The translations under genes were made by a program, and so were the position numbers. Below, one piece after another: positions 31,583 through 40,789 of a stretch of 64,000 nucleotides of DNA (its first letter is position 1; the number at the start of each line of letters is the position of its first letter). Source of the stretch: Paraburkholderia caffeinilytica (lineage in GTDB: Bacteria > Pseudomonadota > Gammaproteobacteria > Burkholderiales > Burkholderiaceae); the NCBI RefSeq assembly GCF_003368325.1, contig NZ_CP031467.1, forward strand, positions 992,001 through 1,056,000. Direction: 5' to 3'. The notes below the pieces were generated by a model that was given only the letters and a program-made list of their open reading frames with translations, was not told the origin of the DNA and did no database searches.

Positions 31583-32176
31583 TCAGGCAACGCCCCCCCG
31601 CTCGCGGATCTGCGGCCACGCGAGTTTCATGTAGTAGAGCATCGACCAGATCGTCAGGAACGCGGCCAGATAGATCAGCCACAGGCCCCACACACGCGTA
31701 TCCACGGAAACACCGCCACCGAACGGCAACGGCCCGTAGAACAGCAGCATCGGAATCGCGACCATCTGGCACACGGTCTTGAACTTGCCGAGCGAATTCA
31801 CCGCGACGCTCTTCGATGCGCCGATCTGCGCCATCCATTCACGCAGCGCCGAGATGGCGATCTCGCGCCCGACGATCACGAGCGCGATCGCCGAATCGAT
31901 CCGTGCCAATTGCACGAGCACCAGCAACGCGGCCGTCACCATCAGCTTGTCGGCGACCGGATCGAGAAACGCGCCGAACGCCGAGGTCTGATTCCATTTG
32001 CGGGCCAGAAAGCCGTCGAACCAGTCGGTGAGCGCCGCCAGAATGAAGATCGTCGCGGCCGCCAGATTGCGGTGTGCCGGGCTCATCATCATGTCGGGCA
32101 AATAGAACACGCCGACGACGAGCGGAATCAGGACGATCCGCAGCCAAGTCAGGAAAATCGGGAAATTAAACGGCAT
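31583..32176 (-). CDS. pgsA: CDP-diacylglycerol-glycerol-3-phosphate phosphatidyltransferase
   Basis: PgsA makes phosphatidylglycerol phosphate, the committed step to phosphatidylglycerol and cardiolipin. From ATG 32174-32176 it has 197 residues and about five hydrophobic segments. The CDP-alcohol phosphotransferase motif is clear: TDWFDGFLARKWN, then FGAFLDPVADK. It is flanked by uvrC upstream and by tRNA-Gly and tRNA-Cys genes downstream, a neighbourhood shared with E. coli. The 254-base gap to uvrC contains an 11-bp minisatellite. Confidence 0.96.
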   Translation of the reverse strand: MPFNFPIFLTWLRIVLIPLVVGVFYLPDMMMSPAHRNLAAATIFILAALTDWFDGFLARKWNQTSAFGAFLDPVADKLMVTAALLVLVQLARIDSAIALVIVGREIAISALREWMAQIGASKSVAVNSLGKFKTVCQMVAIPMLLFYGPLPFGGGVSVDTRVWGLWLIYLAAFLTIWSMLYYMKLAWPQIRERGGVA

Positions 32177-32280
32177 GGGCAGGCGCAGCGTCTGACAAGG
32201 GAGATGCAATTGTGCCGTGTCACAGGGCCTGCCACAAGCAAAGCGGCGCGCAGGACCGGGCACACGCGATGCCGGGGTGC

Positions 32281-32390
32281 CGCTTGTCAGTCGTCTGCTG
32301 GCCGCTTTTGCGGCGCCTCTCAAGCGCCTGCCAATCGCCTGCCAACCGCCTGTCAACCGCTTGCCGGGCGCCTCCCAGTCGCTTCTTGAC
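32281..32390. repeat. Degenerate 11-bp minisatellite, ten units
   Basis: Ten consecutive 11-base units in one phase begin mostly CGCYT. The best four (32314-32357) read CGCCTCTCAAG, CGCCTGCCAAT, CGCCTGCCAAC and CGCCTGTCAAC. The array fills the gap between the uvrC stop and the pgsA start. Confidence 0.85.
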
Positions 32391-32430
32391 GGGTGACTTG
32401 CCGCTCCCTATGCAGCGTGGCGTACCGAGA

Positions 32431-34629
32431 TCAGTGCAACTGCCGGTAGATCTGCTCGGCAAGCGCCTGCGAAATCCCTTCGACGCTCGCCAGATCCTCG
32501 ACGCTTGCCGCGACCACCCCACGCAGACCGCCGAAGCGCGCCAACAGTCGCTGACGCCGCTTCGCGCCCACCCCTTCGAGCTCTTCGAGCCGCGAGGTCT
32601 GGCGTGTCTTGCCGCGCTTCGCGCGCATGCCCGTGATCGCAAAACGGTGCGCCTCGTCACGGATTTGCGCGACCAGCATCAGCGCCGCGCTTTCCTTGCC
32701 GAGTTCGAGCGGCGCGCGGCCGTCGGCGAAAATCAAGGTTTCGAGACCGACCTTGCGCCCCTCGCCCTTCGCGACACCAACCAGCATGCCGGTATCGAGA
32801 CCCAGTTCGGTGAACACCTGGCGTGCGATTTCGACCTGCCCCTTACCGCCGTCGATCAACACGATAGTCGGCAGGATGCCGCCGGCCGCCGCCGGTTCCG
32901 CTGCATCCGGCGCGAGCGACGGATCCGCGGCCGCGTCTGTTTGCAATTCAGCGGCCTCGTCCGCGGCGTTCGCAGCCGCCTGCGCGACCATCTTCTCGTA
33001 GCGGCGCGTGAGCACCTGGCGCATCGCCGCGTAGTCGTCGCCCGGTGTGATGCCGGTGATGTTGTAGCGCCGGTATTCGGACGATTGCATCTTGTGATGG
33101 TGATACACCACGCACGACGCCTGGGTCGCCTCGCCCATCGTATGGCTGATGTCGAAGCACTCGATACGCAGATGCGCGAGGTCGTCATACTCCATGCCGA
33201 GCGTGTCGGTGAGCGCGCGCGTGCGGGCCTGCTGCGAGCCTTGTTCCGAGAGCAGGCGCGCAAGCGCGAGCCGCGCGTTCTGCTCGGCCATTGCGAGCCA
33301 GGCGCGCCGTTGACCTTGCGGCTGGCGCAGCACCGTCACTTTGTGGCCGGCCTGCTCGATCAGCACATCGACCAGTTCGCGCGTGGCCGGCGCGTGGCTG
33401 ACCACGAGCACCGGCGGGACGCGATTGCCGAGGTAGTGTTGCGCGATGAACGCCTCAAGGACTTCGGATTCGATGCCGCCGACAGTTGCACGGCCTTTGC
33501 GTCGCGCCGAAGGCTCGACTTCGGAGTCGGACGTATCCTCTTCCTCACCTTCAGCCTCGACAGCAGCATCTCGCTCGCCCTCCTTCTCTTCGGACGGCAT
33601 CTCCCCGGCTAGTGCAAGCGCATCAGCAGCATCGGACGAAGCGTTCGCTCCGGTTGCGGCCTCGCCGGACAGCGAGGCGGCGCTCACGGCATCGACCAAC
33701 AGCTCGTGGTCGCCCTCTTCCAGCCCGCCCTCGCCAACCGTCAATGCGCTTTCCACATGCGCCGGGAAATACGCCTTGTCTCCCAGATGCCGTCCGCCGC
33801 GCACCATCGCGAGATTCACGCACACGCGCCCGCCGAGCGCGACCACCGCGAGAATATCCACATCGCTATCGCCACCGACTTCGATCGCCTGCTGATGCAG
33901 CACCGTCGACAGCGAACTCATCTGATTGCGCACCGCCGCAGCCTGCTCGAACTTCAGCTCGCTCGCGAACGCATGCATTTTCTGCTCGAGCTCCTTCATC
34001 ACCTCGCCCTGCCGGCCGAGCAGAAAGCGCGATGCGTTGGCGACGTCGCGCGCGTAGTCCTCTTCGCTGATCGCCGCGACGCACGGCGCCGTACAGCGGC
34101 CGATCTGATGCAGCAAACACGGCCGCGTGCGGTTGTTGAACACGGAGTCCTCGCATGTGCGCAACTGGAAGACGCGCTGCAGGATCTGGATGCTCTCGCG
34201 CACTGCCCACGCACTCGGGAACGGACCGAAGTACTGGTTCTTGCGGTCCACCGAGCCGCGGTAATACGCCATGCGCGGAAACTTGTGGCCGGTGAGCTTG
34301 AGGTAGGGATACGACTTGTCGTCGCGAAACAGGATGTTGTAACGCGGCGCCAACGCCTTGATCAGGTTGTTTTCGAGCAGCAGCGCTTCGGCCTCGGAGC
34401 GCGTGACGGTCGTCTCGACGCGCGCAATGCGCGTCACCATCATCGCGATGCGCGGCGACAGGAGCGTCTTCGTGAAGTAGCTCGACACGCGCTTCTTGAG
34501 ATCTCGCGCCTTGCCGACGTAAAGCACCGTGCCCTGCGCATCGTAATAGCGATAGACGCCGGGCAGATGCGGCAATTGGGCGAGCACTTTTTTCGGCTCG
34601 AAAACGTCAGTTGCTTCGGGTTCGGTCAT
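32431..34629 (-). CDS. uvrC: Excinuclease ABC subunit C
   Basis: UvrC makes both incisions in nucleotide excision repair. From ATG 34627-34629 it has 732 residues, well above the 610 of E. coli. The GIY-YIG nuclease is at the N-terminus ([21 protein letters not shown]). It is followed by the UVR helix pair, the RNase H-like nuclease with [10 protein letters not shown] and VLIDGGKGQ, and the helix-hairpin-helix end ([18 protein letters not shown]). The extra length comes from two Ala/Glu/Asp/Ser-rich inserts near residues 313-388 and 546-583. Confidence 0.97.
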   Translation of the reverse strand: MTEPEATDVFEPKKVLAQLPHLPGVYRYYDAQGTVLYVGKARDLKKRVSSYFTKTLLSPRIAMMVTRIARVETTVTRSEAEALLLENNLIKALAPRYNILFRDDKSYPYLKLTGHKFPRMAYYRGSVDRKNQYFGPFPSAWAVRESIQILQRVFQLRTCEDSVFNNRTRPCLLHQIGRCTAPCVAAISEEDYARDVANASRFLLGRQGEVMKELEQKMHAFASELKFEQAAAVRNQMSSLSTVLHQQAIEVGGDSDVDILAVVALGGRVCVNLAMVRGGRHLGDKAYFPAHVESALTVGEGGLEEGDHELLVDAVSAASLSGEAATGANASSDAADALALAGEMPSEEKEGERDAAVEAEGEEEDTSDSEVEPSARRKGRATVGGIESEVLEAFIAQHYLGNRVPPVLVVSHAPATRELVDVLIEQAGHKVTVLRQPQGQRRAWLAMAEQNARLALARLLSEQGSQQARTRALTDTLGMEYDDLAHLRIECFDISHTMGEATQASCVVYHHHKMQSSEYRRYNITGITPGDDYAAMRQVLTRRYEKMVAQAAANAADEAAELQTDAAADPSLAPDAAEPAAAGGILPTIVLIDGGKGQVEIARQVFTELGLDTGMLVGVAKGEGRKVGLETLIFADGRAPLELGKESAALMLVAQIRDEAHRFAITGMRAKRGKTRQTSRLEELEGVGAKRRQRLLARFGGLRGVVAASVEDLASVEGISQALAEQIYRQLH

Positions 34630-34896
34630 GCAGAATCGATTGGCTGGGACAGTGTCGCGAAGCCTCTGCCCACGGGCTGCGCGCCGAGAAGTCACTTAGG
34701 TGCGAAACCGCGAACGAGTGCTTTAGAATCGCCAGTTTAGAGCATTCCGCGTGCGTTCGAACCTGTCGTATCGAATGGCATCGAATCAGGCGATGCAGCG
34801 GAGGAAGCCAGCGGCCGAACCTGATTGCGTCACCCGTCAGCCAGGCACTGTCGAACCCAACCACGCCACCCGCTCAACTCCGCGACCTTCGCCACC

Positions 34897-36090
34897 ATGT
34901 CCTCCGCTACGCCACCTTCCGAACAATCCGCTGCCGCACCCACAGCCATCGCCTGCGATATTTTTTGCGCGGTGATCGACAATTTCGGCGATATCGGCGT
35001 GTGCTGGCGTCTCGCTCGCCAGCTGGCAAGCGAACACGGCTGGCAGGTGCGCGTGTTCGTCGACGATCTGCATGCGTTCCAGAAACTGTGCCCGTCGCTG
35101 GCGCTGGATCGCGCCCGCCAGGTGGTTGGCGGTATCGTCATCGAACACTGGCACGAGCCGGCCCACGCGGGCGATACGCTCGAACTGGCTGACGTTGTGA
35201 TCGAAGCATTCGCCTGCGAGTTGCCGCCGATCTACGTCGCCGCGATGGCGCGGCGCGAGCGCGCGCCGGTCTGGTTCAACCTCGAGTATCTGAGCGCTGA
35301 AGACTGGGTCGCGGATTTCCATTTGCGGCCATCGCCGCATCCGCGCTACCCGCTGACCAAGACCTTCTTTTTCCCGGGGCTCGGCCCCGGCACCGGCGGC
35401 GTGCTGAAGGAACGGCATCTCGACACCGCACGCACGGCCTTCGAAGCATCGCAAACGGCGCGCGAGGCGTGGTGGCTGCAGACCACCGGCCGCGCGCCGC
35501 CACCGGCTACGGCCACGGTCGTCTCGCTGTTCGCCTACGAAAACCCCGCTGTCGACAGTCTGCTCGAGCAGTGGCGCGACAGCGCCGAACCGGTCGTTCT
35601 GCTCGTGCCGGAAGGCCGCATTTCGGGTGCGGTCGCGCGCTTTTTCGGGCTGCCTGCGCTCGCCGCCGGTTCGCACGCCGAGCGCGGCGGCCTGAGGGCC
35701 CACGCGCTCGCCTTCACCGAGCAACCGGGGTACGACACGCTGCTATGGGCCAGCGACGTCAATTTCGTGCGCGGCGAAGATTCGTTCGTGCGCGCTCAAT
35801 GGGCCGCCAAACCCTTTATCTGGCACATCTACCCCCAAGCGGACGACGCCCATCTGCCAAAGCTCGATGCCGCACTCGCCCACTACGCCCGCACGCTGCC
35901 CGCCGACGCGCGGGACGCCCTCGCGCGCTTCTGGCACGCATGGAACGGCGCGGGCCGGCCCGACTGGGCGGAATTCCAGCGCCACCGCGCGGCGCTGAAG
36001 CAGCGGGCGGCCGAATGGGCCGGCGAACTGGCCCAAGTGGGCGACCTCGCCGGAAATCTGGCCTTGTTCGCAAAAACTCAGTTAAAATAA
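34897..36090 (+). CDS. earP: EF-P arginine rhamnosyltransferase EarP
   Basis: EarP (DUF2331) transfers rhamnose from dTDP-rhamnose to Arg32 of elongation factor P, which activates EF-P for polyproline translation. From ATG 34897 it has 397 residues with the GT-B pattern. It starts CDIFCAVIDNFGDIGVCWRLARQL and has the donor-side FVRGEDSFVRAQWAAKPFIWHIYPQ, which contains the family Asp/Glu residues. efp lies 253 bases downstream on the same strand and carries Arg32, which confirms the pairing. Confidence 0.96.
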   Translation: MSSATPPSEQSAAAPTAIACDIFCAVIDNFGDIGVCWRLARQLASEHGWQVRVFVDDLHAFQKLCPSLALDRARQVVGGIVIEHWHEPAHAGDTLELADVVIEAFACELPPIYVAAMARRERAPVWFNLEYLSAEDWVADFHLRPSPHPRYPLTKTFFFPGLGPGTGGVLKERHLDTARTAFEASQTAREAWWLQTTGRAPPPATATVVSLFAYENPAVDSLLEQWRDSAEPVVLLVPEGRISGAVARFFGLPALAAGSHAERGGLRAHALAFTEQPGYDTLLWASDVNFVRGEDSFVRAQWAAKPFIWHIYPQADDAHLPKLDAALAHYARTLPADARDALARFWHAWNGAGRPDWAEFQRHRAALKQRAAEWAGELAQVGDLAGNLALFAKTQLK

Positions 36091-36141
36091 GCGGTTATCC
36101 AACGGTCGACAACGCAAGCGCGGCCTGATCGTGGCGACTTG

Positions 36142-36251
36142 GGGTTTGGCAGATGGGTTTGGCAAATTCGACAGATTCGTCTTGCAAAATTCGCCAGGCC
36201 AAGAGGCAAGGCTGAAGGACCAAACTAAGGGGCCAGACTCACGGGCCAGAC
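36142..36251 (+). repeat. Two pairs of 13-base-period direct repeats in the earP-efp gap
   Basis: GGGTTTGGCAGAT at 36142-36154 is followed directly by GGGTTTGGCAAAT (36155-36167). GGGCCAGAC occurs at 36230-36238 and again at 36243-36251, also 13 bases apart. They may be operator half-sites or chance. Confidence 0.5.
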
Positions 36252-36343
36252 CAATTCGCAAGGCAAACCCAGCAGGCCGACCCGCTTGCGCCGTATGCCG
36301 TTGAGCAAAAGTTGAAGCTACTTATTTCGTACAGGACAGTTTT

Positions 36344-36901
36344 ATGAAGACCGCACAGGAACTCCGCACCGGTAACGTCGTGATGATCGGCAGCGACGCA
36401 ATGGTCGTGCAAAAGGCCGAATACAACAAGTCGGGCCGCAACTCCGCCGTCGTGAAGATGAAGTTCAAGAACCTGCTGACCGGCGCAGGCATGGAAAGCG
36501 TGTACAAGGCAGACGACAAGTTCGACGTCGTCGTGCTGGAGCGCAAGGAAGTCACGTACTCGTACTTCGCTGATCCGATGTACGTGTTCATGGACGCCGA
36601 CTACAACCAGTTCGAAGTCGAAGGCGAAATGATGGGCGACGCCCTCCATTACCTCGAAGACGGCATGGCTTGCGAAGTCGTCTTCTACAACGAGAAAGCC
36701 ATCTCGGTCGAACTGCCGACCACGCTGGTCCGTGAAATCATCTACACGGAACCGGCAGTCAAGGGTGATACGTCGTCGGGCAAGGTGTTGAAGAACGCCA
36801 AGCTGACCACCGGTTTCGAACTGCAAGTGCCGCTCTTCTGCAACATCGGCGACAAGATCGAAATCGACACGCGTACGCACGAGTACCGCAGCCGCGCCTA
36901 A
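36344..36901 (+). CDS. efp: Elongation factor P, arginine-32 type
   Basis: EF-P relieves ribosomes stalled on polyproline. The 185-residue protein has the three OB-like domains. The tip loop of domain I reads NKSGRNSA, placing Arg at position 32, the residue rhamnosylated by EarP; lysine would be expected in organisms that use EpmA. The C-terminus ends [11 protein letters not shown] as usual. A strong terminator follows. Confidence 0.98.
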   Translation: MKTAQELRTGNVVMIGSDAMVVQKAEYNKSGRNSAVVKMKFKNLLTGAGMESVYKADDKFDVVVLERKEVTYSYFADPMYVFMDADYNQFEVEGEMMGDALHYLEDGMACEVVFYNEKAISVELPTTLVREIIYTEPAVKGDTSSGKVLKNAKLTTGFELQVPLFCNIGDKIEIDTRTHEYRSRA

Positions 36902-36961
36902 GCGCCTGCAGCCTGAATCGCGCGCTGGAGCAAGTCCGGCGCAGCGAAAAATAAACGGCAA

Positions 36962-36992
36962 AAAAAGCGCCCGCTTTGGGCGCTTTTTCTTT
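36962..36992 (+). terminator. Intrinsic terminator of efp
   Basis: The stem AAAAAGCGCCC/GGGCGCTTTTT has a five-base loop and is followed by CTTTTTT. It lies about 60 bases past the efp stop. Confidence 0.92.
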
Positions 36993-37182
36993 TTTGCGCC
37001 ACCGTGTATGGTTGTGGAAATCTTTACCGGCCGCTTCTCAAAAATGCCTGTCCGTTCCTCCTCTTTGCCTGTCTTGGGTCTAACAAACCATTGATAAGCT
37101 TAAGTAATTGGCTTGGGCACAGTCCATGCTTCTACTGGATACAGGCTGATAAGGCTTTATTTCCCAACTCCGGAGATGCGGC

Positions 37183-37389
37183 ATGAATAACGACATCGCT
37201 GAAGGCAAGTGGAAGCAAATGCTCGGCAAGGCCAAGACAGCATGGGGAGAATTGACGGACGACGAGCTGACCCAGGCGGAAGGCCGCGTCGTCTAACTGA
37301 CCGGGCTGATCCGGGAGCGGTACGGCAAGACCCGCGAGCAAGCGGAGCTTGAGGCACAACGCTTCTTCGACAGTAATCGCCATTTCTGA
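37183..37389 (+). pseudogene. CsbD-family stress protein gene with an in-frame stop
   Basis: The frame begins MNNDIAEGKWKQMLGKAK, and continues WGELTDDELTQAEGR, a clear CsbD/YjbJ pattern, with GGAG seven bases before the ATG. A TAA at 37294-37296 ends it after 37 residues. The same frame then continues LTGLIRERYGKTREQAELEA, the expected second half, to a stop at 37387-37389. The stop stands where the family has Gln (DQLVG in E. coli YjbJ), so a single C-to-T change in CAA explains it. An intact protein would have 68 residues. Confidence 0.85.
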
Positions 37390-37697
37390 CCGGTCGAATG
37401 AAGGAATTGCAGGTGTCCTGCCCACATGCCACGTGGCGTCTGGGCGGGCATCCACTGAAAAGCAAAGGACCAGAACGCCGTGAGTCGAATCACCCCAACT
37501 CCGCTTGCAGGCGGTGCTCCACGCCCTGCGCCGCGTCCATGCCAATCGGCCCGCGGTTGTCCAGCGGCCTGGCAGACGCCGCCCACGCGGTGCGGCATTC
37601 GACCGGCGGTACCGGCCAGCCATCGCGCCCGTGTCGCGCGCCGAAGTACCGGCGCGACGTATCGGGTATTCCGTCCATCTAAAAAATAGCGCTCGCC
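37390..37697. other. Gap between broken csbD gene and response regulator
   Basis: These 308 bases have open frames on both strands, but none resembles a protein family. It could be the remains of decayed genes next to the csbD pseudogene. The response regulator promoter must lie here or upstream; I cannot place it. Confidence 0.4.
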
Positions 37698-39080
37698 ATG
37701 CCACATGCCCTGATTGTTGAAGACGATCCCAATAGCCTGTCAGGCCTGTCCGCCATCCTCGCCGCCGACGGCTTCTCCGTCGACACCGCGACCACCATCG
37801 CCGAGGCCCGGGCGGCGCTGACACGCTTCATCCCCGACGTCGTGCTGGTCGACCTGAATCTGCCGGACGGCAGCGGGCTCGACGTGTTGCAGCATCTGCC
37901 GGCGCATCCGCCCGGCGGTGCCTTGCCCGTGATCGTGATGACCGGCAATGCGACGGTCGAGAGCGCGATCGAGGGCCTGCGGCACGGCATCTGGGACTAC
38001 CTGCTCAAACCGGTCAACATCCCGCGCCTGCGCAGTCTGCTCGCCCGGATCCCGCGTCCATACGAGCTGACCGAAGAAGTCCAGACATTGCGCACGTCGC
38101 TGCGCCGCCTCGGCCGTTTCGGCGCGTTACTGGGCCGCAGCGGTGCGATCCAGCATGTGTACGACACGATCGAACATATCGCGCCGACCGAAGCCGCGGT
38201 GCTGATTTCAGGCGAAGCCGGCACGGGCAAGCAGATCGCCGCGCGCACGCTGCACGACATGAGCCGGCGCCGCAAAGGACCGTTCATCACGTTCGACTGC
38301 CGGACGGCAGCCAGCGCCTCTGCGCACCGCTCGCTCGACAGCATGCTGTTCGGCCACGAGCGCGGCGCGTTCAGTGGCGCCGAACAACGCGAGCCGGGCC
38401 TGTTCGAGCAGGCCAGCGGCGGCACGCTGTTCATCGACGAAATCGCCGAACTGCCACGCGCCCAGCAGGAAGCGCTGCTGCGCGCCCTCGATTCGCAGGC
38501 TTTCATGCGGGTCGGCGGCACGAATCAGGTGGCGACCGACTTCCGGCTGATCGCCTCGACGCGCAAAAACCCGCGCGCGGCAGTCGCGGACGGCAGCCTG
38601 CACGAAGACCTCGCGCTGCGTCTCGAAGCCGCCGCCCTATCACTGCCGCCGTTGCGCGAGCGCGGCGACGATCCAACGCTGATCGCGCAAGCCGTCGTCG
38701 ACGAGTTGAATCACGAAGCGGCCACGCGCGGCACCCCGGAAGCGGCCAAGCAGGTCGGGCCGAACTTCCTGCGCGAGTGCCTCGCGTACGAGTGGCCGGG
38801 CAATGTGCGCGAGTTGCAGCAACGCGTGCGCCGCGCGTATCACGCGTCGGGCGACGTGCTGGAATCGTTGCGTGCTGACGAAGCGGGCTCGGTGAACGGA
38901 CTCGATCTGAACGGCAGCCGCGTGCAGGTCACCGTCGGCACCCCGCTCGCGGACGTCGAGGAGATGCTGATTCGCGCCACGCTCGATGCGGTCGGCGGCA
39001 CGCGCCATCGCGCAGCGTCACTGCTGGGGATCAGTCCGAAGACGCTGTACAACAAGTTGCAGCGGATGCGCTTGAACTGA
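37698..39080 (+). CDS. Sigma-54-dependent response regulator (NtrC type)
   Basis: A 460-residue regulator with three domains. The receiver holds the acidic pocket VEDD and the phospho-acceptor Asp52 (VVLVDLNLPDG), with Thr in VIVMTGN and Lys in LLKP. The AAA+ domain has Walker A GEAGTGKQ near residue 173 and Walker B GGTLFIDEIAELP. The C-terminal Fis-type helix-turn-helix is GTRHRAASLLGISPKTLYNKLQRM. The loop that contacts sigma-54 reads GAFSGA (residues 223-228), not GAFTGA. No histidine kinase gene is nearby, so it is an orphan. Confidence 0.93.
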   Translation: MPHALIVEDDPNSLSGLSAILAADGFSVDTATTIAEARAALTRFIPDVVLVDLNLPDGSGLDVLQHLPAHPPGGALPVIVMTGNATVESAIEGLRHGIWDYLLKPVNIPRLRSLLARIPRPYELTEEVQTLRTSLRRLGRFGALLGRSGAIQHVYDTIEHIAPTEAAVLISGEAGTGKQIAARTLHDMSRRRKGPFITFDCRTAASASAHRSLDSMLFGHERGAFSGAEQREPGLFEQASGGTLFIDEIAELPRAQQEALLRALDSQAFMRVGGTNQVATDFRLIASTRKNPRAAVADGSLHEDLALRLEAAALSLPPLRERGDDPTLIAQAVVDELNHEAATRGTPEAAKQVGPNFLRECLAYEWPGNVRELQQRVRRAYHASGDVLESLRADEAGSVNGLDLNGSRVQVTVGTPLADVEEMLIRATLDAVGGTRHRAASLLGISPKTLYNKLQRMRLN

Positions 39081-39120
39081 CGGGATGAGACCGGCTTTAC
39101 AGCGGGCCGGGCTTGAATAG

Positions 39121-39158
39121 AAAACGGCGCCTTTGTGAAAAAGGCGCCGTTTTTTTTC
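39121..39158 (+). terminator. Intrinsic terminator of the response regulator gene
   Basis: The stem AAAACGGCGCCTTT/AAAGGCGCCGTTTT is followed by further T residues (eight in a row in total). It lies 40 bases past the stop codon. Confidence 0.92.
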
Positions 39159-39230
39159 GATGCAAATGCTTGAGTTGCCGATCCGCGATCTATCGATTGC
39201 TATCGATTGCGATCGGTCGCTACCGCTCGC

Positions 39231-40259
39231 TCACGCAAACGCACTCCGCAACAAGGCCTGCGCCTGCAGATACTGCGGCTCGGCGACGAGCTTGCTCCAC
39301 TTCAGCGCCTTGCCGCGCGGCCGCATGCGCTTGAGCCGCTGCTGCGACTCCTTCGACGGCGTGAAGCGCAGCGCATCCAGCACCTTCTCCGCTTCGTCCG
39401 GCTGATTGCAGATCAGCACCATGTCGCAACCGGCCTGCAGCGCGGCGGTCGCCCCCTCCGTCAGCGTGCCGCCCTGGCGCGCGGCTTCCATCGAAAGATC
39501 GTCGCTGAAGACCGCGCCTTCGAAGCGCAATTTTTTGCGCAGAATGTCCTGCAGCCAGACACGCGAGAAGCCCGCGGGCTTCGAGTCGACCCGCGGATAA
39601 ACCACATGGGCGGGCAGTACGGCCCCAAGCGACACATCGAGCCAGTCGTACGGCGCCACGTCGTTGCGCAGGATCTCGTCGAGCGAACGGTCGTCGACCG
39701 GCATCGCGACGTGGGAATCCGCGTGCGCGAAGCCGTGCCCTGGAAAATGTTTGCCGCAATTGCTCATGCCGGCCAATGCGAGGCCGTGGTTGAGACTTTT
39801 CGCCAGCAAGGTCACGACGCGCGGATCGCGGTGGAACGAGCGGTCGCCGATCACCTGCGACTGGCCGTAATTCAGATCGAGCACCGGCGTAAAACTCATA
39901 TCGATGCCGCACGCGCGCAACTCGGCCGCGAGGATATAGCCAACCGCGGTCGTCACTTTGGTGGCGTGCAACACGTCGCTGTCCCAGAGCGTGCCGAGCT
40001 TGCCCATCGCCGGCAAGACCGTGAAGCCGTCGCTGCGAAAGCGCTGCACGCGGCCACCCTCGTGATCGACGGCAATCAGCAGGTCGTCGCGGATCGCGCG
40101 GATCGAATCGGTCAGCGCGATCAATTGCGCACGGCTCTCGTAGTGGCGCGCGAACAGGATCACGCCGCCAGTCATCGGATGGACAAGGCGGCGTTTATCG
40201 TCGTCGTTCAGCGTTTTGCCGACGACGTCGAGCATGACCGGCCCAGGAGTGGTTTTCAT
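39231..40259 (-). CDS. nagZ: Beta-N-acetylhexosaminidase NagZ
   Basis: NagZ (GH3) removes GlcNAc from anhydro-muropeptides in the cytoplasm during cell-wall recycling and shapes AmpC beta-lactamase induction in species that have it. The protein has 342 residues. It carries the bacterial NagZ motif KHFPGHGFAHADSH and the nucleophile region VFSDDLSM. It is the last gene of the rnc-era-recO-pdxJ-acpS run and starts 70 bases after acpS ends. Confidence 0.97.
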   Translation of the reverse strand: MKTTPGPVMLDVVGKTLNDDDKRRLVHPMTGGVILFARHYESRAQLIALTDSIRAIRDDLLIAVDHEGGRVQRFRSDGFTVLPAMGKLGTLWDSDVLHATKVTTAVGYILAAELRACGIDMSFTPVLDLNYGQSQVIGDRSFHRDPRVVTLLAKSLNHGLALAGMSNCGKHFPGHGFAHADSHVAMPVDDRSLDEILRNDVAPYDWLDVSLGAVLPAHVVYPRVDSKPAGFSRVWLQDILRKKLRFEGAVFSDDLSMEAARQGGTLTEGATAALQAGCDMVLICNQPDEAEKVLDALRFTPSKESQQRLKRMRPRGKALKWSKLVAEPQYLQAQALLRSAFA

Positions 40260-40329
40260 CGAATTCCGCTAGAAAGAAGCTTGAGACAAAGAGAGACACG
40301 GCCGACGTGCACCGTGTTCAGAATATTTT

Positions 40330-40773
40330 TTATTCGTCGTTGGCGGGTGCGTGCGGGGAGTCCGGCCCTCGCGCCACTTCCCCGGTTTCCGCAATCACGA
40401 ATGACACCGCGTAGTCGCGTTCGTCGCTAATCGTCACGCGCGCCGTGATGCCGCGCGCGTCGAGCCATTCGGCCAGCTCGCCCGATGCGACCACCATCGG
40501 TTCGCCGCTCGGTTTATTGAGCGTTTGCAGCGCGCGCCAGGTCATCGGCCAGCGCATGCCGAGGCCGATCGCTTTCGAGAAGGCTTCTTTGGCCGAAAAC
40601 CGCGTGGCGAGAAATGCCAGACCGCGCGCCGCCGAACGCGCGTTGCGCGCGTGATACACGCGCAGCTCGTCCGGGCCGAGCACCTTCTCGGCGAAGCGGC
40701 CGTTGGTGCGGGTCATCACCGCGGCCACGCGGCTGACCTGAACGATGTCCGTACCGATGCCGTGGATCGCCAT
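40330..40773 (-). CDS. acpS: Holo-[acyl-carrier-protein] synthase
   Basis: AcpS moves the 4'-phosphopantetheine arm of CoA to Ser37 of ACP. It has 147 residues. The magnesium and CoA site motifs are [12 protein letters not shown] and [13 protein letters not shown]. The start lies 16 bases after the pdxJ stop. Its substrate gene acpP is in the same window at 54.2 kb. The last 15 residues are a Pro/Glu-rich tail beyond the usual end. Confidence 0.97.
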   Translation of the reverse strand: MAIHGIGTDIVQVSRVAAVMTRTNGRFAEKVLGPDELRVYHARNARSAARGLAFLATRFSAKEAFSKAIGLGMRWPMTWRALQTLNKPSGEPMVVASGELAEWLDARGITARVTISDERDYAVSFVIAETGEVARGPDSPHAPANDE

Positions 40774-40789
40774 GGGCGCCGCCGCGGCT

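Noticed and set aside
37132..37824. 230-codon minus-strand frame over the csbD remnant
   Set aside because: Trp/Arg-rich low-quality sequence antisense to the CsbD frame and the response regulator start; no family features.
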